From: Brevibacillus humidisoli
GTDB lineage: Bacteria; Bacillota; Bacilli; Brevibacillales; Brevibacillaceae
Assembly (NCBI RefSeq): GCF_020923435.1
Contig: NZ_CP087263.1
Location: forward strand, 4,049,970 to 4,113,969
Length of the DNA stretch: 64,000 bases
Direction of reading: 5' to 3'
Shown here: in pieces, positions 24,944 to 33,975 of the stretch
How positions within the stretch are numbered: the first letter of the stretch is position 1
Layout of the letters: each line of letters starts with the position of its first letter
Translations under genes and position numbers: made by a program
Notes under the pieces: generated by a model
What the model was told of the DNA's origin: nothing
The model's input: only the letters and a program-made list of their open reading frames with translations
Database searches by the model: none

Positions 24944-26605
24944 TTATCCTTTCTTGGGATCAAACGAACTCTTGAGCGGCACAATCCGGTTAAAGACGAG
25001 CTTCTCAGGAGTTGTGTATTTCGGGTCGACATGAAAGTATCCGTGTCGGAAGAATTGGTACTTGTCTTCTGGAGCAGTCTCTTTCATGTTCGGTTCCACA
25101 AAACCGTGGGTAATCTCCAAGGAGTCGGGATTGAGCAGGTCGAGCAGCGACTTGTCTGCCTTATCGTCGGCATCGATGATCAGTGAATCGTAAAGCCGGA
25201 ACTCCGCGGGAACTGCGTGCTTGGCTTCCACCCAGTGAATGGTTCCCTTTACTTTGCGCCCGGTAAATCCAGTGCCGCTCTTAGTCTCGGGATCGTACGT
25301 GCAGTGTAGTTCGACCACGTTCCCTTCCTCATCCTTGATCACATCGACGCACTTGATGAAGTAGGCATGTTTCAATCTCACTTCGTTCCCGGGGAACAGC
25401 CGGAAGTACTTGCTCGGCGGGTTTTCCATGAAATCGTCTTGTTCGATGTAAATCTCCCGAGAGAACGGGATCTGCCTGATCCCCATCTCCGGATTCTCTG
25501 GATTAATCTCTGCGTCAAGCATCTCTACCTGGTCTTTTGGGTAATTGACGATGACCACCTTGAGCGGGCGGAGAACGGCCATGGTCCGCGGCGCTTTCAG
25601 CTTCAGGTCTTCACGGACGAAATGCTCCAACATCCGGACGTCGACTACGCTGTTGCTTCTGGCTACACCGATCTCACGAGCAAATGTGCGGATCGCTTCT
25701 GGGGTGTATCCTCTGCGGCGCAGCCCGGAAATCGTCGGCATCCGTGGATCATCCCAGCCATCGACTACTTTTTCCTCTACCAATTGCCGTAAATATCGCT
25801 TGCTCATCACCGTGTTGGTTAGATTTAATCTGGCAAACTCGTACTGTCTCGGTTGGTGCTCCATCTCCGTTTCGCGCACGACCCAGTCATACAACGGACG
25901 ATGATCCTCAAACTCCAAGGAACAGAGAGAGTGGGTGACGCCCTCAATCGCATCCTCGATCGGGTGGGCAAAGTCGTACATCGGGTAAATGCACCACTTG
26001 GTTCCGGTGTTGTGATGAGGCGTATGGGAGATCCGGTACAGGACCGGGTCCCGTAAGTTGATGTTGGGCGAAGCCATGTCGATCTTGGCCCGCAGCACCT
26101 TTTCACCGTCCTTGAACTCACCGCTCCGCATCCGTTCAAACAAGTCCAGGTTTTCCTCGACCGAGCGATTGCGGTAAGGGCTCTCCTTCCCCGGTTCGGT
26201 CAAGGTCCCGCGCATCTCCCGGATCTCCTCAGCCGACAAGTCACAGACGTAGGCCATTCCCTTTTTGATCAGCAGCACAGCCCGGTTGTACATTTCCTCA
26301 AAGTAATCGGACGCGAAGTAGAGCCCGTCCCATTCAAAACCGAGCCACTTCACATCTTCCTTGATCGCTTCTACGTACTCCTTGTCTTCCTTGAGCGGGT
26401 TGGTATCGTCAAAGCGAAGGTTGGTCTTTCCCTTGAATTCATCCGCCAGTTCAAAGTTGAGGCAAATGGCTTTGGCATGTCCGATATGCAGATACCCGTT
26501 TGGTTCCGGGGGAAAGCGGGTCACGATCTGATCCACTTTGCCAGACTGCAGATCCTCTTGTATGATCGTTCGGATAAAGTTGGAGGAAGCCGATTTGTGT
26601 TCCAC
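24944..26605 (-). CDS. glnS: Glutamine--tRNA ligase
   Basis: Charges tRNA-Gln with glutamine; 553 aa, the usual bacterial length. The start is GTG 26605 with AAAGG upstream; the frame is open 29 codons further but without a ribosome site. The class I motifs are clear: HIGH in [14 protein letters not shown] and the KMSKS counterpart VMSKR. The tRNA-binding GlnRS features [37 protein letters not shown] and the C-terminal beta-barrels are present. Most Firmicutes make Gln-tRNA indirectly with GatCAB, so a full-length GlnRS is notable. It has a sigma-A promoter (26664-26692) and its own terminator. Confidence 0.96.
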   Translation of the reverse strand: MEHKSASSNFIRTIIQEDLQSGKVDQIVTRFPPEPNGYLHIGHAKAICLNFELADEFKGKTNLRFDDTNPLKEDKEYVEAIKEDVKWLGFEWDGLYFASDYFEEMYNRAVLLIKKGMAYVCDLSAEEIREMRGTLTEPGKESPYRNRSVEENLDLFERMRSGEFKDGEKVLRAKIDMASPNINLRDPVLYRISHTPHHNTGTKWCIYPMYDFAHPIEDAIEGVTHSLCSLEFEDHRPLYDWVVRETEMEHQPRQYEFARLNLTNTVMSKRYLRQLVEEKVVDGWDDPRMPTISGLRRRGYTPEAIRTFAREIGVARSNSVVDVRMLEHFVREDLKLKAPRTMAVLRPLKVVIVNYPKDQVEMLDAEINPENPEMGIRQIPFSREIYIEQDDFMENPPSKYFRLFPGNEVRLKHAYFIKCVDVIKDEEGNVVELHCTYDPETKSGTGFTGRKVKGTIHWVEAKHAVPAEFRLYDSLIIDADDKADKSLLDLLNPDSLEITHGFVEPNMKETAPEDKYQFFRHGYFHVDPKYTTPEKLVFNRIVPLKSSFDPKKG

Positions 26606-26940
26606 TGTTATCAACCTTTCACATACGTTAAGTCGTCGATTCCTGCAATGTATTCTTCTACTCATAATACTGTGTCCATCAGCAGAGTTCAACTTTGACT
26701 CTCAGACATACCATCCACTAGTTGACATCCCCTTTGATTCCACTTCAGACGTATCCCCAGCCTAGCCGGTCTGACCCCCCTACATGTACTGCTTTTTTCC
26801 ATGTCGAGATATACATATGGAGGAAAAATCCTGTACCTCTCGAAAATGAAGTCGGTTATGATGTAAACATAGCTTGGCAAATCCCTTCGTATCCCTTACT
26901 CTTATGGAGTGAATGGATCCCCTAGGACAGGTGAGAGAAC
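26606..26940. other. Intergenic region between divergent glnS and diguanylate cyclase genes
   Basis: Apart from the glnS promoter I see no gene, repeat or riboswitch. It presumably also holds the promoter of the diguanylate cyclase, which I cannot place with confidence. Confidence 0.4.
26664..26692 (-). promoter_or_regulatory. glnS promoter
   Basis: On the minus strand TTGAAC and TATTAT are separated by 17 bases, leaving a leader of about 50 nt before the GTG start. Confidence 0.68.
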
Positions 26941-28314
26941 ATGAATATAAAGTCCGGTATGCGATTAATGATGCAAAACGTGGTAATCCTTGCTGTCTTT
27001 GCGGTTTATATTTTTTTAAAATTGAAATTTTTCCCAACCGACTTTTATGTGCTGGGCCAGGCACTCAATGTGATCATGATGATCTTCCTCTATCTGGTGG
27101 TTCAACCTGTCTGGTTGGGGACTTTCCAAGCGCAGAAGCGAATGATGATTTACGTTGTCGCTGCCTTGGCCTCTATTCTCAGTATTCTATGGGACATCGA
27201 AGGTTATCAGTCCGACAGCGGTTTGTTTGTCATCGACTTGTATCTGATTCCCGTGATGATCCTAACCATCTATACCAACCTGCGAACGGGGTTAGGCTTA
27301 ACTCTGGTATTAGCCCTGTCTGATCTACTGATCAAAACGTTCTCTATGAGCTTTTCTCTCTATGCGCTGCTGGAAACGTTGATGGTATTTGCTACTTATG
27401 GCTTGGTCATCTTTTTGGTGAGCAAGACGGTCAAAGCAAGAGAACAGCTAAACAGCAAGCACAACATTCTGGTTCAAAACTCTAACGCATTGATCATGGG
27501 AGCCACCAGCGAGGGAAAAATCGATCTCTGCAACGATCAGATGGCTTCCTTTCTTCAGATGGAACGCTCAAAAGTATTGGGGCAGTTTTTTTGGGAGCTG
27601 CAAAAACAACTGGACCATTCCGAACAGAGACGGGTCATTGAGCTTTTGCATGATGCCGATTGCCATAACAGTGAAATCACCCTGTCCATGCATGACCAAA
27701 CATACAGCTTTTTCTGTGAACGATATGAAGTAAACGATGATGGCTTGGTAGGTGGATCCTCCATTGTTCTGCGAAACATAACGGAGCAAAAGGAAATGGA
27801 AAAGAGGCTTCATCAACTGGCCACGACCGATGAATTGACTGGGTTGAACAATCGCCGCCATTTTGAACAACTCTTCCTGACGGAGATTGACCGCTCCAAA
27901 CGATATGAGCATCCGCTGTCGCTGCTGATGCTGGACATCGATCACTTCAAACAGATCAATGATACGTATGGCCATATCGTCGGTGATGAGGCATTAAAAG
28001 AAGTTGCCCATACGTTGAACCGTTCACTCCGAGCCACGGATATTTCCGCTCGTTTGGGCGGAGAAGAATTTTGCGTGCTGCTGCCGGAGACTAATGAACT
28101 GGAGGCAAGGCAAGTAGCAGAAAGAATCCTGGAGGAAATCCGCAAGCTGGAAGTGGCCGCCGACTCAGAGACTGTGAAGCTTACCATCTCCATCGGAGGA
28201 ATTACCCGAACCTCGGATTTTCATTACTTGGAGATGCTCCAATCAGCCGACCAGGCCCTCTATCAAGCGAAGCACAACGGTCGCGATCAGTATGTGGCCG
28301 AATCTGCGCCATAA
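26941..28314 (+). CDS. Membrane PAS-GGDEF diguanylate cyclase
   Basis: Makes cyclic di-GMP from two GTP; 457 aa. Five to six transmembrane helices occupy residues 13-160, a PAS-like domain residues ~172-283 (ending IVLRNITEQKEMEKRL) and a GGDEF domain residues 293-455. The active site is GGEEF at 373-377, with DELTGLNNRRHF before it. An RxxD inhibitory site (RATD, 364-367) lies five residues before GGEEF, so product feedback inhibition is expected. AGGTGAG precedes the ATG. The gene converges with the fructosamine kinase gene with only 8 bp between stops. Confidence 0.94.
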   Translation: MNIKSGMRLMMQNVVILAVFAVYIFLKLKFFPTDFYVLGQALNVIMMIFLYLVVQPVWLGTFQAQKRMMIYVVAALASILSILWDIEGYQSDSGLFVIDLYLIPVMILTIYTNLRTGLGLTLVLALSDLLIKTFSMSFSLYALLETLMVFATYGLVIFLVSKTVKAREQLNSKHNILVQNSNALIMGATSEGKIDLCNDQMASFLQMERSKVLGQFFWELQKQLDHSEQRRVIELLHDADCHNSEITLSMHDQTYSFFCERYEVNDDGLVGGSSIVLRNITEQKEMEKRLHQLATTDELTGLNNRRHFEQLFLTEIDRSKRYEHPLSLLMLDIDHFKQINDTYGHIVGDEALKEVAHTLNRSLRATDISARLGGEEFCVLLPETNELEARQVAERILEEIRKLEVAADSETVKLTISIGGITRTSDFHYLEMLQSADQALYQAKHNGRDQYVAESAP

Positions 28315-28322
28315 AAAGTGGA

Positions 28323-29207
28323 TCAGCCAACATAGCGTGTAAGGATGCGGTCAATCGAGCTTCCATAAGATTCACCAAACAGGTTGAGATGGACAAGCAG
28401 GTAAAAGAGTTGGTACAATGGCTTCCTTTCCTCGTAGTGCGGCGAGAGCGGCTGGAACTGTTGATAGCTTTGGTAAAACAGGTCGGAAAACCCGCCGAAC
28501 AGTTCGGTGAAAGCCAGTTCAAACTCATAGTGCCCATAAAAGGCAGACGGATCAATCAAATAGGGGCGTCCATAAGGTCCAACCAACCAGTTGCCTCCCC
28601 ACAGGTCTCCGTGCAGCAAAGCGGGAGTTCCTTCTTTGGGAAGCCATTTTTCGATGTTCTCCATCAGATGTAACAGTCGTTTTCCACGCTGGACTGGCAT
28701 ACGTCCGGATTGTTCGGCCCTTTTCATCTGCGGCAGGAGTCGACATTCCCGGTAATAGTCTGTCCAGCGCTGGTACCAGCCGTTCTTTTGCGGCAGTCTC
28801 CCTATGTAGGTGTCCGTCTCCCATCCAAACCCTGGCCCGGGAGTCTGGTGCAGCGCGGCAACGCTCCTGCCCAACTGTGCATCGGTGATGGACGTTTTTT
28901 CCCCCTCGATCCATTCCAGGATCAGCAAGCCTCCCCGACCGTGATCGTCTTCGTGCACACCATAAACCAAGGGGACAGCAACCGTCTTTGACTGTCTGAT
29001 CCGCTCCAGACCTTCTGCTTCCTTTGCAAAAAACCCCGAGGGAATGTTCTGATTCCACTTGACACAATATTCTTGTTCAGCCGTTCTAACGTAATACACC
29101 TCATTGATGTCGCCACCTGTGACAGGACGGATTTCATTTATCGCTGATGTGTCTCCGATCGTTCGCAGCGTCTGGGCGAGTTTCGTCTGAGTCAGCTGCC
29201 GGCGCAT
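28323..29207 (-). CDS. Fructosamine kinase family protein
   Basis: Phosphotransferase of the fructosamine-3-kinase family, 294 aa, which phosphorylates ketoamines on glycated amines and protein so that they break down. The family elements are the N-terminal VTGGDINEVYYV nucleotide loop, the KWN lysine, LLILEWIEGEK, the catalytic loop LLHGDLWGGNWL and the metal-binding DPSAFYGHYEFELAFTELFGGF. GAGGTGG lies upstream of the ATG. Confidence 0.92.
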   Translation of the reverse strand: MRRQLTQTKLAQTLRTIGDTSAINEIRPVTGGDINEVYYVRTAEQEYCVKWNQNIPSGFFAKEAEGLERIRQSKTVAVPLVYGVHEDDHGRGGLLILEWIEGEKTSITDAQLGRSVAALHQTPGPGFGWETDTYIGRLPQKNGWYQRWTDYYRECRLLPQMKRAEQSGRMPVQRGKRLLHLMENIEKWLPKEGTPALLHGDLWGGNWLVGPYGRPYLIDPSAFYGHYEFELAFTELFGGFSDLFYQSYQQFQPLSPHYEERKPLYQLFYLLVHLNLFGESYGSSIDRILTRYVG

Positions 29208-29292
29208 CCTACCACCTCAACTTTATAGGCATACTGAGTGATCGTATGGGACAGATAGGTTATGTAGGTTATTGGTTACTGGGTTTTGGTTG

Positions 29293-29751
29293 TTACAGGT
29301 TGTCCAGGTCAATGTCATCCTCGGAGATCACCCTGATCCCGTTTCTCTCCAAGAGGGCCGTGGTCACACCCACTCCGTCTTTCTTTTCTCCACGGAACGT
29401 CCCATTGTAAATAAACGAACTCCCGCAGGATGGACTGTGCTCTTTTAACACAGCCTGCTTCGCACCTACCGATAAAGCCAGCTTCAGGGTCTGCTGCGCG
29501 CCTTTGAGGAATTCCTCCGTCACATCACACCCGTTTATGTCGATCACGCTCGCTTTTCCATCCAGAACATCATATCCGTCGCCACCGACGATCTCGGCAG
29601 GCGGACGGGGGGTAGGAAGGCCGCCGAGCTGTTCCGGGCAGACCAGTACAGCCTTGCCTGCTTGTAGCAATTGATCAAGCTGTTCCACATGAGCATCATT
29701 TCCATCGTAGCGAGTAGCCAGGCCGGCCATACAAGAACTGATGAGGATCAT
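29293..29751 (-). CDS. DUF523 domain-containing protein
   Basis: A 152-aa protein of the DUF523 family, function unknown. I start at MILISSC, behind a GGTGG-type site; the longer frame adds 10 residues. The family pattern is complete: SSCMAGLATRYDG at the N-terminus, VCPEQLGGLPTPRPPAEI, LKEHSPSCGSSFIYNGTF and EDDI near the C-terminus. The conserved Cys residues (SSC, VCPE, SCG) suggest metal or cluster binding. It is transcribed toward the fructosamine kinase gene with about 85 bp between. Confidence 0.9.
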   Translation of the reverse strand: MILISSCMAGLATRYDGNDAHVEQLDQLLQAGKAVLVCPEQLGGLPTPRPPAEIVGGDGYDVLDGKASVIDINGCDVTEEFLKGAQQTLKLALSVGAKQAVLKEHSPSCGSSFIYNGTFRGEKKDGVGVTTALLERNGIRVISEDDIDLDNL

Positions 29752-29920
29752 CGTTTCGTTTCCACCACCTTTGCGGCGCACCGATTGGCTGAATGGTTAT
29801 CCCAACCCATGCAGTCTACATGAGGGAAACCAGTCGATTAGAACAACCAGCTATTTTCGGCGCAGTGCGAGATGCGATTTCTCTTGCTCCCCTTGATTGT
29901 AGCAGATTGGAAAAACAAAG

Positions 29921-29941
29921 AGGAGAGCGTCGCTCACCTCC
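29921..29941 (-). terminator. Terminator after the M23 lipoprotein gene
   Basis: On the minus strand GAGGTGAGC pairs with GCTCTCCTC (one mismatch, triloop), followed by TTTGTTTTT. Confidence 0.65.
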
Positions 29942-30003
29942 CTGTGATTATTCTGCTCTACGTGGCAACAATTCCAAATTAGGTTATGACAAATCGTTTC
30001 GCT

Positions 30004-31023
30004 TTACGGTGCCACTACCTGCCCACGTAGCGGGTCCAACCCATCTGATAAGCGAATCCGCAGCGATCTCCCTTTCACAAGATCCGCATCATCAGCGACA
30101 TGAAAATGGATGTGCGGTTCGCTGGAGTTGCCGGAATTGCCGCACAAACCTAGGAGGTCGCCTGCTTCCACCACATCGCCCGGCTTTACCCGGATCGATT
30201 GATGCTGAAAGTGGGCCAACAGACTGTATTCTCCCCTGCCGTGATCGATGACGACATAATTGCCTGCTGGCTGTTCCTCATTCATCTCGCCAACCGGCTC
30301 ATTGTCGGGAACATCGTTGACTACCTGCACCACCGTTCCAGAGGCCGGGGCGAGCACCTCTTGGCCGAAAGCGTGATAGCTCTCGTTATGGGTTGGGTCG
30401 CCCTGGTACGACATCCCATCCTTGACAATGATAAAGTCGTAAGCATAACGCTGACCAGGATAGGCGTAATGATAGTTGACCAACACATTGCGACCGCCCC
30501 AATAGGTCATCCACTCCCCCTGGAAAGGAAGCCTGTACTCGGTCTGCGTCAAAGCAGCGTCTGTATCTGGATAGGATTGCAGCCGGTTTACTTGCAGCCC
30601 GACGATTGTTCCTGTCTGATCAAAGGCCGCCATCATCCCTTTTGTGCTGCTCTGGTCAATCCAGACATACATGTCCAGCCCGTTTTCCGTCAGCTTTGAC
30701 TGCAGCGAAAACGATGTCACATCTTCCACGAACTGGGCTGCGATCAAACGAAACTGATCATAAGTGACCGCCTCCCGAAACTCCTGCCCAGTTTGCCTGT
30801 AGATTTGCTCGAATTGTTGATTGAGCAGAAGCTGTGGCAAATCTTCCCGCATAACCGCCTCTCCCTTCTCGTTATCTGATTGTTGGCCTTGTTCGACTGC
30901 CTGCTGGCCTGTTTCCCGCCGCTCATCTGGACCGAGTCCGATCCATGACGACCCATTCTCACAAGCAGACAGGATAATGCCAGCCATCATGACTACAGAG
31001 AGAGTAGACATCACTCTTTTCAT
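30004..31023 (-). CDS. M23-family peptidase-like lipoprotein
   Basis: Exported lipoprotein of 339 aa. The second of two adjacent ATGs is used because AGGA sits too close to the first. Lipobox LSAC, a Gln/Glu-rich linker, then a region resembling DUF3887 (NQQFEQIYRQTGQEFREAVTYDQF) at about residues 65-150. The C-terminal M23 domain has RYAYDF, APASGTVVQVVNDV, the NYVVIDHGRGEYSLLAHFQ strand and the catalytic EPHIHFHV. The first metal-ligand motif is modified from the usual HxxxD, as in several family members. It probably trims peptidoglycan outside the membrane. Confidence 0.86.
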   Translation of the reverse strand: MKRVMSTLSVVMMAGIILSACENGSSWIGLGPDERRETGQQAVEQGQQSDNEKGEAVMREDLPQLLLNQQFEQIYRQTGQEFREAVTYDQFRLIAAQFVEDVTSFSLQSKLTENGLDMYVWIDQSSTKGMMAAFDQTGTIVGLQVNRLQSYPDTDAALTQTEYRLPFQGEWMTYWGGRNVLVNYHYAYPGQRYAYDFIIVKDGMSYQGDPTHNESYHAFGQEVLAPASGTVVQVVNDVPDNEPVGEMNEEQPAGNYVVIDHGRGEYSLLAHFQHQSIRVKPGDVVEAGDLLGLCGNSGNSSEPHIHFHVADDADLVKGRSLRIRLSDGLDPLRGQVVAP

Positions 31024-31105
31024 CATTTCCTCGTCTTTTCTCGGTCTTGGTGTAGAATCCTAACTAAGCGTAACGACAAATGTTCCATACTGCAGAATGT
31101 CCCCC

Positions 31106-31729
31106 TTAAGGTTGTGTACCCTCATTCAAAAATTCAGTTAATTGGTACATTGCCGAGTCAAGATCATCAAAGTATTTCTCAATTTTTTTCTCGTTGTGTG
31201 CCTCAGTGATATCCTCTTGATATAGTATTAAATTATAGAGGTTTAACTCTGCTCTATCATCACTTTTAGGATAAAGTAAAGACTCTACCTGATTAATAAG
31301 TTTCCCCAACTCAGTTAATTCACGCGATTCAATATCACGCTCCTGAGTGAGGTATTCGGAAGTTTTATATGAGATGATGTTTAATCTTGCATGAGCTTTT
31401 TTGATGTTATTAATCGTTTTCTCACTATAGGACTGAGATAGCCGGTATGAAACAATATTTCGAACACTATCATATATACTTCTCCGTTTATTTCCACTCT
31501 CAAAACCGTTGATATAAGACCGCAAGCGGTCACTTTTTTCTGAATATTCTTGGTTATTATCTGCCAACCAATTATTGATATGTGCAAGGAACATTGCATG
31601 CAGATAAACATGTTCAGCGTAATTATAGGTAATACCATGAACCTCTGCTTTAGTTAAAACATATTCGTCATTACTACAACCTGACAATATCGCACACAGA
31701 ATAAACAGTAGGAAGTTCAACCGATACAT
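31106..31729 (-). CDS. Orphan lipoprotein, AT-rich gene
   Basis: A 207-aa predicted lipoprotein that I do not recognise. ATG 31729 follows GGAGG; the longer frame adds 11 residues. Lipobox LSGC is followed directly by a mostly helical, Asn/Tyr/Ser/Glu-rich chain with no visible enzymatic motif. The gene is clearly more AT-rich than its neighbours and uses AAT, ATA and TTA codons freely, which points to recent acquisition together with the adjoining insertion sequence region. Confidence 0.7.
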   Translation of the reverse strand: MYRLNFLLFILCAILSGCSNDEYVLTKAEVHGITYNYAEHVYLHAMFLAHINNWLADNNQEYSEKSDRLRSYINGFESGNKRRSIYDSVRNIVSYRLSQSYSEKTINNIKKAHARLNIISYKTSEYLTQERDIESRELTELGKLINQVESLLYPKSDDRAELNLYNLILYQEDITEAHNEKKIEKYFDDLDSAMYQLTEFLNEGTQP

Positions 31730-31820
31730 GTTTGTAACCTCCATTTTAATGAGATTTTGCAATTGTGTTATTTTAATGCTGATAACGCCAAAAACTTATC
31801 ATACACTTACAACAAACAAT

Positions 31821-31844
31821 GGTGTCTCTCTTAAGAGAGGCACC
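31821..31844. repeat. IS1182 left terminal near-palindrome
   Basis: 24 bp with one mismatched pair, centred on TTAA. The same 24 bp recurs at 33391-33414, so in addition to inverted-repeat ends the element carries a self-complementary block at each end. Confidence 0.85.
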
Positions 31845-31845
31845 C

Positions 31846-31892
31846 AGCCTGTAGACAAAGTTCCGTAAGGAACAGGGTCTGCAGGCTTTTTT
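31846..31892 (+). terminator. Terminator-like hairpin in the IS left end
   Basis: AGCCTG/CAGGCT, AGAC/GTCT and GTTCC/GGAAC stack into one long imperfect stem with a GTAA loop, followed by TTTTTT. It would stop transcription coming from outside before it reaches the transposase gene. Confidence 0.7.
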
Positions 31893-31945
31893 GTTGAATA
31901 TAGAACATGTTACGTTTTCAATAGTTATTTTTTAGGGGTGGCATT

Positions 31946-33421
31946 ATGCTTAATAAGCAAGAGGCCGAGGGCCGTTATCAGATATCTGCATTCTCTTTAG
32001 ATGAGTTGGTGCCAAAAGATCATCTCGTAAGAAAAATTGAAAATGCAATCGACTTTTCATTCATCTATGACTTGGTGGAAAGCCTCTACTGTCATGACAA
32101 TGGCAGACCCAGTGTTGACCCTGTAGTCTTAGTCAAAATTGCTTTCATCCAATATATTTTTGGAATTCGTTCCATGCGACAAACGATTAAAGAGATCGAA
32201 ACCAATGTCGCCTATCGGTGGTTTATTGGCTATGACTTCAGTCAGCCCATTCCACATTTCACGACCCTAGGTAAGAACTACGTTCGCCGTTTTCGGGATA
32301 CTCAACTCTTCGAGTCGATCTTCCTTCGCATATTGGAGGAGGCGGTACATCATGGATTCGTGAAGCCTGACGTGCTTTTCATTGATGCTACGCATGTAAA
32401 AGCCAGTGCGAATAAGCATAAATACGTGAAAGAAATCGTTGAAGAACAAGCCAAGAAATATCAAGAGCTACTGGACGAAGAAATCAATCAGGATCGTATT
32501 GCACATGGAAAGAAGCCCCTTGAAAAAAAGACAGTAACTTCGAAGAAGGAGGTGAAGGTCAGCACAACTGACCCGGATTGCGGATTGTTTGTAAAAGGGG
32601 AAAAAGAACGTGTTTTTGCTTATAGTTTTCATACAGCATGTGATCGAAATGGATTTGTGCTTGGCGCCAGGGTAACGCCAGGCAATGTGCATGACAGTCA
32701 GGTTTTTGAGGATGTTTTGAATCAAGTGCGACAGACGTTTGCACAGCCTCAAGCTGTGGCAGTGGACTCGGGATACAAGACGCCTTACATCAGTAAAACA
32801 CTCCTTGATGACCAGATTCGCCCCGTTATGCCCTACACAAGACCACGCACCAAAGAAGGTTTTTTTAAAAAGCACGAATATGTGTATGATGAATATTTCG
32901 ACTGCTACATCTGCCCGAACGAGCAAATCTTAACATATGAGACAACAAACAAGGATGGGTACCGTATCTATCGATCAAATTCTCAAGTTTGCCGAAGTTG
33001 TCCGTTTTTGAAACAATGCACGGAAAGTAAAGACTACACAAAGAGAGTGAGTCGCCACATCTGGGCTAATTACCTCGAAGAGGTAGACCACCTCCGGCAT
33101 ACCGAGGAAAACAAACAAATCTATAGCAAACGGAAAGAAACGATTGAACGTGTATTCGCTGATATGAAGGAAAAGCATGGCATGCGTTGGACGACCTTAC
33201 GAGGACTGGAGAAGGTCACGATGCAGGCGATGCTTGTTTTCGCTGCCATGAACTTAAAAAAAATGGCGACCTGGCTATGGAAATCAGGTCGCCAAAAGGT
33301 GAAGGATCAAAACACCTTCGGTATTTTCATCAAATTATTAAACAAACGCCCTCTGCTGTTCGTTCAGCGAGGGAGTTTGTCTGCAATCTGGGTGTCTCTC
33401 TTAAGAGAGGCACCATTGTAA
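31946..33421 (+). CDS. IS1182 family transposase
   Basis: DDE transposase, 491 aa. N-terminal DUF772-type domain (RKIENAIDFSFIYDLVESLY, DPVVLVKIAFIQYIFGIRSMRQTIKEI), DDE core with FIDATHVKASANKHK, AVDSGYKTPY and the glutamate region IERVFADMKEKHGMRW. A Cys-rich insert CRSCPFLKQC lies between the second Asp and the Glu. AGGGGTGG precedes the ATG. The frame is intact, so the element may be active; the last ~10 residues are encoded by the terminal repeat. Confidence 0.95.
   Translation: MLNKQEAEGRYQISAFSLDELVPKDHLVRKIENAIDFSFIYDLVESLYCHDNGRPSVDPVVLVKIAFIQYIFGIRSMRQTIKEIETNVAYRWFIGYDFSQPIPHFTTLGKNYVRRFRDTQLFESIFLRILEEAVHHGFVKPDVLFIDATHVKASANKHKYVKEIVEEQAKKYQELLDEEINQDRIAHGKKPLEKKTVTSKKEVKVSTTDPDCGLFVKGEKERVFAYSFHTACDRNGFVLGARVTPGNVHDSQVFEDVLNQVRQTFAQPQAVAVDSGYKTPYISKTLLDDQIRPVMPYTRPRTKEGFFKKHEYVYDEYFDCYICPNEQILTYETTNKDGYRIYRSNSQVCRSCPFLKQCTESKDYTKRVSRHIWANYLEEVDHLRHTEENKQIYSKRKETIERVFADMKEKHGMRWTTLRGLEKVTMQAMLVFAAMNLKKMATWLWKSGRQKVKDQNTFGIFIKLLNKRPLLFVQRGSLSAIWVSLLREAPL
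33391..33414. repeat. IS1182 right terminal near-palindrome
   Basis: Same 24-bp near-palindrome as at the left end, here inside the last codons of the transposase gene. Confidence 0.85.
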
Positions 33422-33975
33422 TAGATTTTAACCTCAATATTGCCCATTCGTTTTTAATGATGGAAGGTATTCAATCTTCCAGTCCCAACTAAGTGAGAAA
33501 CCACCTGCTCCCCTAGCTGCATCTCACCAATCCCTGTAATGTAAAAGTCAGTAAGTGTGATAGGCGCAAGTTTTCTCAAACAATTGCTCAACACTATGTC
33601 TAATTACTAATTAATGTAACTCCATTATAATGTTTATAGTTTCGATCATTTTTTGGTTATTTGTTTTTTTAGAAAATTGGGAGATTATGATTCGCTGAGT
33701 GTAAAAGAAGTAAAAGTTATGTTCATGGAATAAACATCCAGTATTAATAATATCATCCTTCTCCAGTCTGAGCAACAACTACCTCGATTAACATGACCCT
33801 TAATACAGACAAATACAGAATAAGTGAAAAATGGTTTCGAAATGTGGAGAAAAGCTGACAAAAAAGGGTATGCGTTGGAGAGAGCAAGCGGATTAACATA
33901 TTTATTCGCCTGCAGACTAACAATAACAGGCAGGATGGAGTCAATGGAGTTAGACAACTCCAGAGGAGGAATCAG
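33422..33975. other. AT-rich gene-free stretch
   Basis: About 550 bp with no supported gene. Short frames on both strands lack ribosome sites and recognisable products. A TATAAT near 33625 has no obvious partner. The base composition matches the island to its left rather than the GC-richer genes on the right. Confidence 0.5.

Larger units (their letters stand above)
31817..33418 (+). mobile_element. IS1182-family insertion sequence, complete
   Basis: About 1.6 kb, one transposase gene, bounded by inverted terminal repeats that agree at 29 of 31 bases and continue more weakly for another ~17. Each end contains a near-palindrome: GGTGTCTCTC, TTAA, GAGAGGCACC. I find no clear target duplication. 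The transposase frame runs through the right repeat, and its stop codon (33419-33421) begins just outside it. Confidence 0.88.

Noticed and set aside
31800-33440. Target-site duplication of the IS1182 element
   Set aside because: Left flank ACAACAA and right flank TAATAGA share no convincing direct repeat.
33685-33957. 90-codon minus-strand frame right of the IS
   Set aside because: No ribosome site, no signal or motif, AT-rich chance composition.
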